Below, piece by piece: positions 27,444 through 36,356 of a stretch of 64,000 nt of DNA; within the stretch, counting starts at the first letter, position 1, and the number at the start of each line of letters is the position of its first letter. The stretch is taken from contig PHEW01000003.1 of NCBI GenBank assembly GCA_002841315.1, forward strand, positions 310,001 to 374,000, in the 5' to 3' direction. The position numbers and the translations under genes were made by a program. Below the pieces are notes generated by a model, which was not told the DNA's origin, did no database searches, and saw nothing but the letters and a program-made list of their open reading frames with translations. The stretch comes from Actinobacteria bacterium HGW-Actinobacteria-4 (GTDB lineage: Bacteria > Actinomycetota > Actinomycetes > Actinomycetales > Demequinaceae).

Positions 27444-28439
27444 ATGAATGTGGTGGTCGCGGTCCAAGACTGGCCGGCGGGAGCAGGAGGGACAGTGCCG
27501 TCCCGAGAGGCCGCGCGCGCGGTTGAGGTTGCGTGGCGGAGGTCGGCACCGCACGTCGAAGTGACGGCCATTGCGGTGGGGGATGGCGGTCCACGCTCTA
27601 GCGACGCACTTCCAGGTGAGCCCCTACCCGTAGGTGGTGCAATGGCGACCAGCGTGCGAGACGCGCGCGTGCTTGCCCCGAGTGGCTCCGCGACTCGCTG
27701 GAACCCGCACGATCTGTCGACGGCCCTGCTCGGGATCGCGGCCAGCGCGTCGGCCTCAGGGGAACGCGTCACCGTCGTGGTTCCGCTGGGCGACGAGCCG
27801 CCCGCCGGAGACGCCACCGACCTCTGGGGCGGCGGCCTCGAGGCCTTGAGGACGGCCCTTGCCTCGATAACCGTGGTCGCATTGGTGAGCGCATCGCGGC
27901 CACTGGTGGGCTTTCACGGGATGAGTTCAGCGCTGCGCGACGGGCGTGAAGGTGACCTTGCGATTGGCGCAGCAGCTCAGGAACAAGAGGCGCGATGGAG
28001 CGCTATCGCGCTCGCGGCCGATGCTGTGGTGGGCAGGCCGGGTCTCATTGGGCCGGCGCGGTTGTCGGACGTCCGGGGCTCTGGCGCAGCAGGCGGACTG
28101 GCCTACTGCCTAGCCGCGGCCGGGGCCAGACTGACACCAGCGTCGGCCTTTCTGTATGACCTGGCGGGAGCGGCCGAGGCCGCGACACGAGCCAATCTGC
28201 TCGTGGCCGTGACGGAGACCCTGACCCCGACTGCGCTCGACCACGGGCTGGTGGTGCCTGTCGCGGCCGCCGCCGGAGCGCGTGCCGTCCCGTGTGTTGG
28301 CATTGCTCCTAGCGTTCAGGTGGGAAGGCGTGACCTGATGGCGGCGGGTGTGGCGTCGGCGTATGAGGCGGAGCCGGGTATCAATGGCCTCGCGGCGCAG
28401 GTTCAACGCGTCGCCCACACCTGGACTCCTCACCGCTAG
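27444..28439 (+). CDS. Glycerate-kinase-like protein
   Basis: Resembles the glycerate kinase family (PF02595), which phosphorylates D-glycerate. The family hallmark is visible as GSGAAGGLAYCLAAAGA followed by LTPASAFLYDL. The N-terminal half is weak: the usual ADGGEGT motif reads GDGGPRS. At 331 residues it is about 40 shorter than typical family members. It may be a diverged or inactive paralogue. I chose ATG 27444; the frame stays open upstream to 27225 but that overlaps nadA. Divergent from nadA. Confidence 0.75.
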   Translation: MNVVVAVQDWPAGAGGTVPSREAARAVEVAWRRSAPHVEVTAIAVGDGGPRSSDALPGEPLPVGGAMATSVRDARVLAPSGSATRWNPHDLSTALLGIAASASASGERVTVVVPLGDEPPAGDATDLWGGGLEALRTALASITVVALVSASRPLVGFHGMSSALRDGREGDLAIGAAAQEQEARWSAIALAADAVVGRPGLIGPARLSDVRGSGAAGGLAYCLAAAGARLTPASAFLYDLAGAAEAATRANLLVAVTETLTPTALDHGLVVPVAAAAGARAVPCVGIAPSVQVGRRDLMAAGVASAYEAEPGINGLAAQVQRVAHTWTPHR

Positions 28440-28466
28440 TGGCGTTCGGAGTGGCCGCACCAGGTC

Positions 28467-28482
28467 TAGAGTCCGAGGTATG
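28467..28482 (+). promoter_or_regulatory. Leaderless-type -10 (TAGAGT) before the small membrane gene
   Basis: TAGAGT at 28467-28472 lies seven bases before ATG 28480, with only a weak AGG upstream of the start. Confidence 0.35.
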
Positions 28483-28791
28483 ACCTACCAATCGCCACGA
28501 TCGCCTCAGTTCGATCCCTATCGCGGCGGTACCACGGGTGCAGGCACTGGCATCAGCGGCGGGATATCGAGGATTCTCTGGGGCGGAGTGATTCTGCTCG
28601 TGCTTGGGTGGGCCTACCTGTCCCCGGCTGCGGTAGCGAACGCGCTTGGAATCGAGCCCCCCGGCGCGGAGGCCGATGAGTTCGTACGTAACGGCGTACT
28701 GGTCATCGCGGGACTGGTCCTTGTCATCATGGCTATCGCCACCGTGGCCCGCACACGACGCGCACGCGGAGAAGGCGTTCCCCGCGTCTAG
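28480..28791 (+). CDS. Small two-helix membrane protein
   Basis: A 103-residue protein of unknown function. A Gly/Ser/Pro-rich N-terminus (YQSPRSPQFDPYRGG) precedes two membrane segments (about 31-52 and 69-87) and a short basic tail. It sits between the glycerate-kinase-like gene and erpA on the same strand. No family recognised. Confidence 0.7.
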   Translation: MTYQSPRSPQFDPYRGGTTGAGTGISGGISRILWGGVILLVLGWAYLSPAAVANALGIEPPGAEADEFVRNGVLVIAGLVLVIMAIATVARTRRARGEGVPRV

Positions 28792-28881
28792 TTGAACGGA
28801 CGCCTTGCGCGGATGACGTGCACGGAATATTCGCAACACCGCGTACGCTATATACCAAGAGACTTCCCGAAAGGAGCTGCC

Positions 28882-29235
28882 ATGACCGACACGGCAACTG
28901 ACACCAGCACCCACGGCGTGAGCGTCACCGACGCTGCCGCCGCCAAGGTCAAGAGCCTGCTTGCGCAAGAGGGTCGCGACGACCTCCGCCTGCGCCTCGC
29001 CGTGCAGCCCGGTGGCTGTTCTGGCCTGATCTATCAGCTCTACTTTGACGAGCGCACGCTCGATGGCGATGTGGAGAAGGACTACTCCGGAGTCAAGGTA
29101 GTGGTGGACAAGATGTCCGTGCCCTACCTCGATGGCGCAACCATTGACTTCTCCGACACCATTGAGAAGCAGGGCTTCACCATCGACAACCCCGCCGCAT
29201 CGAGTTCATGCGCGTGCGGAGACTCCTTCAGCTAG
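28882..29235 (+). CDS. erpA: A-type iron-sulfur carrier protein (ErpA/HesB family)
   Basis: Delivers Fe-S clusters to apo-enzymes. 117 residues; the three family cysteines are visible in GGCSG and in the C-terminal SSCACGDSF. ATG 28882 has a strong AAAGGAG site seven bases upstream; the frame is open further upstream without support. Likely clients in this window are NadA and LipA. A T/A-rich TATATA at 28849-28854 may be part of its promoter. Confidence 0.93.
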   Translation: MTDTATDTSTHGVSVTDAAAAKVKSLLAQEGRDDLRLRLAVQPGGCSGLIYQLYFDERTLDGDVEKDYSGVKVVVDKMSVPYLDGATIDFSDTIEKQGFTIDNPAASSSCACGDSFS

Positions 29236-29267
29236 ACCAGCGCAACGTTTGACGAGCATTGACGCCG

Positions 29268-29300
29268 ACGGGCGGTGAGGGCCTTGACCCCGCCGCCCGT
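29268..29300. terminator. Terminator between erpA and the desulfurase-like gene
   Basis: ACGGGCGG (29268-29275) pairs with CCGCCCGT (29293-29300), with more pairing possible inside the loop, between two convergent genes. Confidence 0.65.
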
Positions 29301-29343
29301 TGTGCTTCGCTGAGGCGTCCTTCACAACCTGGGACGCGCGCCG

Positions 29344-30471
29344 TTACGGGTGAGCACCCATATCGCCACGGACGTCGGCGATGATGCCCGGCAGGATTTC
29401 GAGGAACCGATCAATGTCTGCTTCCGTGACTCCCGGGTGAAGACCCAATCGCACATTTCCATGGGTCAGCGCGCCGATGGCTTCCATGACGCGACTGGGC
29501 TCGAGGCTGTTCGTCTTGCACGCCGATCCCGACCCCACCGCGATCCCGGCACGGTCGAGCCTGCTGAGTAGCGGTTCGCCGTCGAGGTAGAGGAACGCGA
29601 ACGTGAGCACATGAGGCAACCGCTGGACGGGATCACCGACCACCGCGACGCCTTCATACTGGGCCACGGCGGCACGAATGCGGTCAATATAGCCGCTGAG
29701 GCGGTCGGCGTTGTCGGCGTGAGTGTCCGCGCGCTCCTGGAGAGCGACGGCCGATGCCAGCGCAAGGGGCACGTTGACGCCGCCAGGGGCCCAGTCGTCG
29801 CCTTCGGGCCAGGCTGGCAGCCAGCGGGTATGCGCGCGCAACGCGAGCACTCCGATGCCGCCCGGCCCTCCCCAGTCAGCGGGGTGAGCCACGAGCGCGT
29901 CCCATGACCCGGGGGCTGGGATATGACCGATCGACGCCGTTGCGTCGACAATCAGGGGAACTCCCGCTGCATGCGTGATCGCGTAGACATCATCGTTGTA
30001 CTGGATGGTGCCAATTTCCTGGTTGGCGTGTTGCACGAGCGCGAGAGCAGTGTGGCCGCCCGCGACTGTCGACTGCAGCGCGTCGAGGTCCACGTGGCCG
30101 TACTCATTGACGGGCAGCACGTCCACGGCGTGAGGGGCGGCGAAGGCGGCAGCGTAGACCGCGGCATCACGCTCGACGGCAGACACCGCGATGCCTTCGA
30201 AACCGCGGCGAGCCTTGTACATGCCGCCCACGAGCCGCTCGAAGGCGTGGTGGGGCGAGGTCGTGAAGTGGACCAGCTCGGGGCGTGCGTCGAGGATCTC
30301 GGCAATGGCCTCGCGCGCGCCGTCGACGAGTGCTCGGGCTTTTCGAGACTCCGCATGGATCCTGGCCGGATCCGCCCATCCGTCGGCAATTCCGGCTTGG
30401 AGGGCGTCGATGGCGCGGCGAGACATCGGCGCGGAACCGGAGGCATCGAGGAACACGCGGGATACTGACAT
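29344..30471 (-). CDS. Cysteine-desulfurase homologue lacking the PLP lysine
   Basis: Fold-type I aminotransferase class V relative of NifS/IscS. Conserved parts include NQEIGTIQ, the cofactor Asp in VDATASIG, and the mobile Cys loop GSGSACKTNSLEPS with Cys318. Normally a Lys in SxHK-x-x-GP binds PLP. Here the aligned segment is HPADWGGPGG (196-205), placing Asp199 where Lys is expected, and no other Lys is nearby. The usual SGxTEAN phosphate-binding stretch reads TTSPHHAFE. It may therefore not be a PLP enzyme, or may use sulfur chemistry through Cys318 only. 375 residues, intact frame. Convergent with erpA. Confidence 0.8.
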   Translation of the reverse strand: MSVSRVFLDASGSAPMSRRAIDALQAGIADGWADPARIHAESRKARALVDGAREAIAEILDARPELVHFTTSPHHAFERLVGGMYKARRGFEGIAVSAVERDAAVYAAAFAAPHAVDVLPVNEYGHVDLDALQSTVAGGHTALALVQHANQEIGTIQYNDDVYAITHAAGVPLIVDATASIGHIPAPGSWDALVAHPADWGGPGGIGVLALRAHTRWLPAWPEGDDWAPGGVNVPLALASAVALQERADTHADNADRLSGYIDRIRAAVAQYEGVAVVGDPVQRLPHVLTFAFLYLDGEPLLSRLDRAGIAVGSGSACKTNSLEPSRVMEAIGALTHGNVRLGLHPGVTEADIDRFLEILPGIIADVRGDMGAHP

Positions 30472-30481
30472 GTGCTCACGT

Positions 30482-30506
30482 TATCGCGCGATAGACTTTC
30501 CGGGTG
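30482..30506 (+). promoter_or_regulatory. ctaC promoter with palindrome TATCGCGCGATA
   Basis: A perfect 12-bp palindrome (30482-30493) is followed by the -10-like TAGACT (30492-30497), six bases before the ctaC GTG at 30504. The 32-bp divergent gap with the desulfurase-like gene leaves little room for anything else. The palindrome may be an operator. Confidence 0.4.
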
Positions 30507-31382
30507 TCCAGACTAAAGTCCCGTACAACGTCCCGTTACCCCGTGGTACTAGCGGGTGCGGCCGCGGTCGCCCTGGTACTGAGTGGTTGCTCGCAGGGAA
30601 TCGAAAATGGTGCCCTGCCAAGCACCCCGGAGATCACCGACAAGACCGGCGGCATCATCCAGCTGTGGAACGGCTCCTGGATTGCGGCCCTCTCGGTGGG
30701 TGTCATCACCTGGGGCCTCATCCTGTGGGCGGTAGTTGTCTACCGCAAGCGCAAGAATGACAACAAGCTGCCGCTCCAGACGCGCGTGCACTTGCCCCTT
30801 GAGTTGATGTACACATTGATCCCGCTGATCATGATCGGCGTGCTCTTCAAGTTCACTGTCGAGGGCATCGATGACCTCGCCACGGCACCAGAGGACGTGG
30901 GCAACGCTGACGTCAACATCCAGGTGGTTGGCAAGCAATGGAGCTGGGACTTCAACTACCTTGACGACGACGTCTACTCGGTTGGCGTGCAGGCCATCTT
31001 GACCGGCGAGGTTGGCGTGGAGGAGACGCTTCCCGCGCTGTACTTGCCCGTCAATGAGACCGTTGAGTTCACGATCGACACCCGTGACGTGAACCACTCT
31101 TTCTGGATTCCCGCCTTCCTTTACAAGATTGACGCGATCGTTGGGCGCACCAACTCTTTCCAGGTAACGCCCACTCAAACGGGCATTTACCAGGGTAAAT
31201 GTGCAGAACTGTGCGGCGAGTACCATGCGTCGATGCTGTTCAACGTGCACGTGGTGGAACGTGACGAGTACAACGCCTACATCCAGTCGTTGCGCGATGC
31301 CGGCAACATAGGCGCGATCGGGTTGGAGTTCAGCCGCGATCAGGTTGTCCAGATGACTACCCAGGACGAGGGGAACGAATAG
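30504..31382 (+). CDS. ctaC: Cytochrome c oxidase subunit II
   Basis: CuA-bearing subunit of the aa3 oxidase that receives electrons from cytochrome bc1-c. 292 residues. A lipoprotein signal peptide ends in VLSGC (Cys29), and two membrane helices span about 57-80 and 100-120. The exposed domain has NHSFWIPAF and the CuA motif [12 protein letters not shown]. Start GTG 30504. The stop overlaps the ctaD start by one base. Confidence 0.96.
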   Translation: MSRLKSRTTSRYPVVLAGAAAVALVLSGCSQGIENGALPSTPEITDKTGGIIQLWNGSWIAALSVGVITWGLILWAVVVYRKRKNDNKLPLQTRVHLPLELMYTLIPLIMIGVLFKFTVEGIDDLATAPEDVGNADVNIQVVGKQWSWDFNYLDDDVYSVGVQAILTGEVGVEETLPALYLPVNETVEFTIDTRDVNHSFWIPAFLYKIDAIVGRTNSFQVTPTQTGIYQGKCAELCGEYHASMLFNVHVVERDEYNAYIQSLRDAGNIGAIGLEFSRDQVVQMTTQDEGNE

Positions 31383-33070
31383 TGACCGCCGAGTTGTCAA
31401 CGGAGGCTGTGCCCACTCCACGCAGGTCGGGCTCCATGGTGGTGCGCTGGATCACCTCGACTGACCACAAGACCATCGGGTACATGTACCTGATCACCTC
31501 GTTCATCTTCTTCTGCATCGGCGGGCTGATGGCGCTGCTGATACGTGCCGAGCTCTTCGAGCCAGGCATGCAGGTGGTGCAGTCCGCGGAACAGTACAAC
31601 CAGCTGTTCACCATGCACGGCACCATCATGCTGCTACTGTTCGCGACGCCGCTGTTCGCGGGCTTTGCCAACGTGATCATGCCCTTGCAGATCGGTGCGC
31701 CAGACGTCGCGTTCCCGCGCATGAACATGCTCGCGTACTGGCTCTACTTGTTCGGCGGCCTTATCGCGACCGGCGGCTTCCTCACCCCGCAGGGTGCGGC
31801 CTCCTTCGGATGGTTCGCCTACACGCCGCTCAGCAACGCGGTGTACTCGCCGGGCCTCGGTGGCGACCTGTGGGTGTTCGGCCTCGCGCTCGGTGGCTTC
31901 GGAACCATCCTGGGCGCTGTGAACTTCATCACCACGATCATCACCATGCGCGCGCCCGGCATGACGATGTTCCGGATGCCCATCTTCACGTGGAACACTC
32001 TGGTCACGTCCATGTTGATTCTGCTGGCGTTCCCGCCGTTGGCGTCGGCGCTGCTCGCGCTCGGCTCTGACCGCACCCTTGGCTCCCAGATCTTCAACCC
32101 CGACTACGGTGGGGCCATCCTGTGGCAACACCTGTTCTGGTTCTTTGGCCACCCCGAGGTCTACATCATCGCGCTGCCGTTCTTCGGCATCGTCTCCGAG
32201 ATCTTCCCGGTGTTCTCGCGCAAGCCGCTGTTCGGCTACTACGGCTTGGTCTACGCGACCATCGCGATCGCCGCACTGTCGGTGACCGTATGGGCGCACC
32301 ACATGTACGTCACGGGTGCCGTGTTGCTGCCGTTCTTCGCCTTCATGACGATGCTGATTGCGGTGCCAACTGGGGTGAAGTTCTTCAACTGGATCGGCAC
32401 GATGTGGCGAGGCAAACTCACGTTTGAGACGCCGATGCTGTGGTCAATTGGCTTCCTCGTCACCTTCCTCTTTGGTGGTCTCACCGGCATCATCTTGAGC
32501 TCGCCGCCGCTGGACGTGCCGGTTTCCGACACGTACTTCGTGGTCGCGCACTTCCACTACGTCGTGTTCGGCACTGTGGTGTTCGCGATGTTCGCCGGCT
32601 TCTACTTCTGGTGGCCTAAGTTCACCGGCAAGATGATGAACGAGAAGCTTGGCAAGTGGCACTTCTGGACGTTGTTCTTTGGGTTCCACACCACCTTCCT
32701 CATCCAGCACTGGCTGGGTGCCGCCGGTATGGCCCGCCGCTATGTTGACTACCTGCCCGAGGATGGATTCACGTTGATGAACCAAGTCTCCACAGTTGGC
32801 TCTGTGATTCTTGCGCTCTCCACGCTGCCGTTCCTCGTCAACGTCTACATCACGCAGAAGCGCGCGCCCAAGGTCACTGTTGATGACCCCTGGGGCTTTG
32901 GCAACTCGCTCGAGTGGGCGACGTCGTGCCCACCGCCGCGACACAACTTCACCTCCATCCCGCGCATCCGCTCCGAGCGCCCCGCGTTCGACCTTCACCA
33001 CCCTGCGGCGGCCGCGCGCGACCACTACCAGGCGGAGCGCGATAACGTCGACGCGCCCAAGACCGACTAG
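31382..33070 (+). CDS. ctaD: Cytochrome c oxidase subunit I
   Basis: Catalytic, proton-pumping subunit with heme a, heme a3 and CuB. 562 residues with about twelve membrane helices. Visible ligand regions include [23 protein letters not shown] (CuB His and cross-linked Tyr), VTVWAHHMY and [14 protein letters not shown] 31382 overlaps the ctaC stop. The hydrophilic C-terminal tail is typical of actinobacteria. Confidence 0.97.
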   Translation: MTAELSTEAVPTPRRSGSMVVRWITSTDHKTIGYMYLITSFIFFCIGGLMALLIRAELFEPGMQVVQSAEQYNQLFTMHGTIMLLLFATPLFAGFANVIMPLQIGAPDVAFPRMNMLAYWLYLFGGLIATGGFLTPQGAASFGWFAYTPLSNAVYSPGLGGDLWVFGLALGGFGTILGAVNFITTIITMRAPGMTMFRMPIFTWNTLVTSMLILLAFPPLASALLALGSDRTLGSQIFNPDYGGAILWQHLFWFFGHPEVYIIALPFFGIVSEIFPVFSRKPLFGYYGLVYATIAIAALSVTVWAHHMYVTGAVLLPFFAFMTMLIAVPTGVKFFNWIGTMWRGKLTFETPMLWSIGFLVTFLFGGLTGIILSSPPLDVPVSDTYFVVAHFHYVVFGTVVFAMFAGFYFWWPKFTGKMMNEKLGKWHFWTLFFGFHTTFLIQHWLGAAGMARRYVDYLPEDGFTLMNQVSTVGSVILALSTLPFLVNVYITQKRAPKVTVDDPWGFGNSLEWATSCPPPRHNFTSIPRIRSERPAFDLHHPAAAARDHYQAERDNVDAPKTD

Positions 33071-33081
33071 GAGTAGCGACC

Positions 33082-33483
33082 GTGCGTACCGAAGCAGCGC
33101 TCTTCAATCTGCCCGCCGTGTTCTTTGTGGTGGTTGCCGTCATCTACGGGTGGCTCACCGGTTGGGAAGAATGGGTTGGCCTCGTGTGCATCCTGCTCAC
33201 CGGCGGGCTGTTCTTCATGGTCGGTATCTACCTGCGGATGCTTGCCAAGCGTCATGGCACACGTCCCGAAGACACCACCGACGGAGAGATCGCTGACCAC
33301 GCTGGCGAGCAAGGCGTCTTCGCTCCGTGGAGTTGGTGGCCATTGCTGGTTGCTCTTGCCGCCGCGTTGGGCTTCACGGCGCTGGCCATCGGCTGGTGGA
33401 TCATGGTTCCCGCCGGCGCGCTCACCGTGATCGCCTTGGTGGGCTGGGTGTTCGAGTTCTCCCGCGGCCAGCACGCGCACTGA
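33082..33483 (+). CDS. ctaF: Cytochrome c oxidase subunit IV, actinobacterial type
   Basis: Small accessory subunit found in the actinobacterial bcc-aa3 supercomplex. 133 residues with four membrane segments and a central hydrophilic loop (KRHGTRPEDTTDGEIADHAG), as in known CtaF proteins. GTG 33082 has GGAG nine bases upstream. Last gene of ctaC-ctaD-ctaF; ctaE and qcrCAB are not in this window. Confidence 0.92.
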   Translation: MRTEAALFNLPAVFFVVVAVIYGWLTGWEEWVGLVCILLTGGLFFMVGIYLRMLAKRHGTRPEDTTDGEIADHAGEQGVFAPWSWWPLLVALAAALGFTALAIGWWIMVPAGALTVIALVGWVFEFSRGQHAH

Positions 33484-33514
33484 GCAGGCGCCATGATGGC
33501 CGGGCCGCGCTGAT

Positions 33515-34144
33515 CTAGGCCGGCATTCCGCCCGCTTGGCGCAGGTGGCGAATCACGCGCGCCGGGTTGCCTCCCACGAGCACGTTGGGCGGAACGTCCT
33601 TCGTCACAACGGCGCCCGCGCCCACGATGGACCCGTGGCCAATGGTCACGCCGGGGCAGATGGTGACCGAGCCGCCCATCCACACATCGTCCTCAATAGT
33701 GATGGGCAGACTCTTCTCCCAACCGTCGCGGCGCAGCTCCACGTCCTCGGCATGGTTGGGTGTGTAGAGCCTGGCACCAGGTCCGATCAGTACGTTGTTG
33801 CCGATTGTAATCAGGCCACCGCCCAGCACCATGAAGTCCGTGTTGATGAAGACGTCGTTCCCCATGACGAGCCGGTCGCGGTAGTCGAGGTAGATGGGCG
33901 GGCGGAAGTCGAGCCCGTCACCCACGCTGACCGCGAGCTCGCGGAACATCAGGACGGCGCGCTCGGGATCCGTGCGGTACGTCGCATTGATCTCTTGGCA
34001 AGCGGCGTTCGTGGCTCTGGTGCGGTTGGGCAGGTCATCACTCATCCGGTACCGAAACCAGTCGCCGTCAACCAGCTTCTGGTACTCGGTGCGCGAGGGG
34101 TCCTCACGAGGTAGATCCGCTCGCGCTGGGTTGTGCTGAGTCAC
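33515..34144 (-). CDS. Maltose/galactoside O-acetyltransferase-like protein
   Basis: Acetyl-CoA-dependent hexapeptide acyltransferase. The N-terminal MAC-type domain (YQKLVDGDWFRYRM) is followed by left-handed beta-helix repeats with the catalytic His in LYTPNHAED and the CoA-site segment GGSVTICPGVTIG, ending in GAGAVVTKDVPPN. 209 residues. GTG 34144 has AGGAAGG upstream. Substrate is probably a sugar but cannot be fixed. Same strand as, and 57 bp after, the DUF4914 gene. Confidence 0.9.
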   Translation of the reverse strand: MTQHNPARADLPREDPSRTEYQKLVDGDWFRYRMSDDLPNRTRATNAACQEINATYRTDPERAVLMFRELAVSVGDGLDFRPPIYLDYRDRLVMGNDVFINTDFMVLGGGLITIGNNVLIGPGARLYTPNHAEDVELRRDGWEKSLPITIEDDVWMGGSVTICPGVTIGHGSIVGAGAVVTKDVPPNVLVGGNPARVIRHLRQAGGMPA

Positions 34145-34201
34145 GGCATGCCTTCCTGTAGGACTCGATCCTAACGCGGTGTCGCGATGATGGTCCGGGC
34201 C

Positions 34202-36115
34202 CTATAGGTACATGGGCGTGAGTGCCTCATAGTCCTCAACGGTGCCGTCGCGCAGGCACACGTCGATGATCTGGCGTCCCAACGGGTCGAGGTCCTCCGT
34301 CATGAATGCCGCCACCTCCTCCTTGAAGAAGTCGGTGAGGATCTTCGCGCCGGCGTCGTACGCCTCGATGCCCACTTGTGACTGCATGTGAGGCTGCAAC
34401 AAAGTGCGTCGAACCGCTTGGCCGTCCAAACTCAGTTCCTTGGGCGCGTATCCGAACAGCGGGCACCGCGCGGGGGTGATGTAGTCGGCGCGCATGCGGC
34501 CCCCGCCGCGCCGGGCCAGCCACTCGCGCGTGAGCCACTCAGCGGAGAAGCCCACGTGATAGGCGCCGATGTGCTGGTTCGGCGTCAGGACGTAGCGGGT
34601 GTGGTTGAACTCCATGATCTGCTTGAGGAGGAGGTTCGCGGCGGCCACTTTGGTGCCGGTCGAGAAGGGCCAGTAGGAGCCCACGCCCTCCGCAACCATG
34701 CCGCCGTGTGACAGCTTGGCCACAGCATCGGCGCTTTCGCCGATGGACGGGTTCTTGTCACCGCGAGGGGCGATGAGGCGCCACAGCCATGCGATCGATG
34801 GTGGCACGAAGTGCGCCATGCCCATGATCCCGTAGGTGGGGTTGTCGCGCGTGCAGGCGGGCATACGCACGCCGAAGGTTCGCACGTCGACGGGCTCAGG
34901 TTCGTTGACAACTCCGCGAATCATGCTGCGAGGGATGACGATGCGCGGGTTGGGACAGGGTTTGCCAGTGGAGTCGAGTGTGTGCTCCCACGGCAAAGCC
35001 GTGGCGTCGGCGACACCCTGGATGTTGAAGAACACCAGCGGTACCTCGGGGTGAATGCATGCCCGCTCAAAGTGGACATCCTCGCCGTACTCCTTGAGGT
35101 TGTCTACGCGCACAAACCAGCCGTCTTCGGCATCGGCGACCACCATGCGGCCGTCACCGGTTTGAACGTCGGGGTGGCACAGCGTCATGTCGTCGGTCAC
35201 CGGAGCCAGGGCCGAGGTCTCGCTAAGGGTGATGTGGTACGGCTCACCGGTGACCACGTTGTGGCCCAGCAGAATGCGGCCGTCGTCTTCGCGACGAATC
35301 TCTTGACACATTTCGGACTTGCCGCCGCCAGAGGCGCCTTCGTGCATGATGACAGTTTCGTTGTCGTACGGCGTGGTCACTCGCACGCTCGACGCGTGAG
35401 CCGTGATCCAGCCCTCGTGCTCGCCGATGTCAAGCAACACCGAGAACACGCCCTTCTTCGCGCTGGGACCCGGGTAGAGGTTGTAGGCGAAGATCTCGTG
35501 CAACGTCTCGGTCCGGTCGTGGACCACCACCTGCTTGCCATCGAAGTGGGTGTGCCTGAACGGGGGAGCAACGTACAGGATGGACCGCGGCGTGAAGGGC
35601 CCGATCTCGTCGAAGGTTACCCAGCCCTGCAGATCGACGAGCGCAAGCGCGAAGAACGCAGAGTTGACGGGCACCACCGCGAGCGACGGCGAGCCATGGG
35701 TCAGGCCGCCAGCCTTGAAGGGCACCACCACGAGCTCTTGGGTCCCCAGCCAGTCGAGGGTCTCTTGCCGCACTGGTGCGAAGTCCGCACCGAAGCGATC
35801 GCGGTACCGGTCTTTGTCGGTGGGCCGGTCGTCGGCGATGAGCATGCACTTTGGGTCCCGGCGGCGCATGTAGTCCTCGGGATAGTTCACCGCAATGCCA
35901 TTGCGGCAGCGGGTGACGGTCGCTTCCGTGACCGCAGTGCCGTTGACGTCATAGTCCACGGAGAAGTGAGGACCGCCGTCGGGGCCCAAGGTGAGCGCGT
36001 AGAGCTCAGCGCGGGTGGCAGGCACCATCACTTGCGGGCTGGCCTGGAGCGCTGCACGCAGTTCAGGGGCGAGGTCAACGCGGTCAAGTGCCGTGTGGTG
36101 TGGAGCAATAGTCAC
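34202..36115 (-). CDS. DUF4914 protein with kinase-type P-loop
   Basis: Large 637-residue soluble protein matching what I know as DUF4914; function uncharacterised. A Walker-A-like GASGGGKS (residues 260-267) in VIMHEGASGGGKSEM resembles the P-loops of PEP carboxykinase and HPr kinase. Other conserved-looking parts are VVPFKAGGLTHGS, ACTRDNPTYGIMGM and PRGDKNPSIG. GTG 36115 follows AGGAG. A nucleotide-dependent carboxykinase or phosphotransferase role is inference. Upstream lies a strong hairpin (36197-36236), possibly regulatory. Confidence 0.8.
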   Translation of the reverse strand: MTIAPHHTALDRVDLAPELRAALQASPQVMVPATRAELYALTLGPDGGPHFSVDYDVNGTAVTEATVTRCRNGIAVNYPEDYMRRRDPKCMLIADDRPTDKDRYRDRFGADFAPVRQETLDWLGTQELVVVPFKAGGLTHGSPSLAVVPVNSAFFALALVDLQGWVTFDEIGPFTPRSILYVAPPFRHTHFDGKQVVVHDRTETLHEIFAYNLYPGPSAKKGVFSVLLDIGEHEGWITAHASSVRVTTPYDNETVIMHEGASGGGKSEMCQEIRREDDGRILLGHNVVTGEPYHITLSETSALAPVTDDMTLCHPDVQTGDGRMVVADAEDGWFVRVDNLKEYGEDVHFERACIHPEVPLVFFNIQGVADATALPWEHTLDSTGKPCPNPRIVIPRSMIRGVVNEPEPVDVRTFGVRMPACTRDNPTYGIMGMAHFVPPSIAWLWRLIAPRGDKNPSIGESADAVAKLSHGGMVAEGVGSYWPFSTGTKVAAANLLLKQIMEFNHTRYVLTPNQHIGAYHVGFSAEWLTREWLARRGGGRMRADYITPARCPLFGYAPKELSLDGQAVRRTLLQPHMQSQVGIEAYDAGAKILTDFFKEEVAAFMTEDLDPLGRQIIDVCLRDGTVEDYEALTPMYL

Positions 36116-36196
36116 GGAGCTCTCCTAGGGTTCTCGGGCACACGAACGCGCACCCTTGCTTTGCCTGAATTTTGCCTCGCGCAGACTAAAACACTA

Positions 36197-36236
36197 GGGG
36201 ACTTTGGTCATGTACCGCGCTCTGAACCAAAGCCCC
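36197..36236. other. Intergenic hairpin between divergent genes
   Basis: GGGG-A-CTTTGGT (36197-36208) pairs with ACCAAAG-CCCC (36226-36236): 11 base pairs with one bulged A, around a 17-base loop. It lies 82 bp upstream of the DUF4914 start and 120 bp before the HExxH gene, so it is not a normal terminator position. It could be an operator or a leader-RNA element. The rest of the 241-bp gap shows only a possible TTTGCC/TATGCT promoter at 36289-36316 (+). Confidence 0.45.
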
Positions 36237-36356
36237 GTTGCCTGCGCGCAGGGAGACGTCGGTCCGCGGGCGAATCAGAGCCGTTCCGTTTGCCCCTCAC
36301 GGGCGTTGCGTATGCTCTATACCAGGAAAGGCTGGTAGTCGGGGAAGGGGGCGGGT

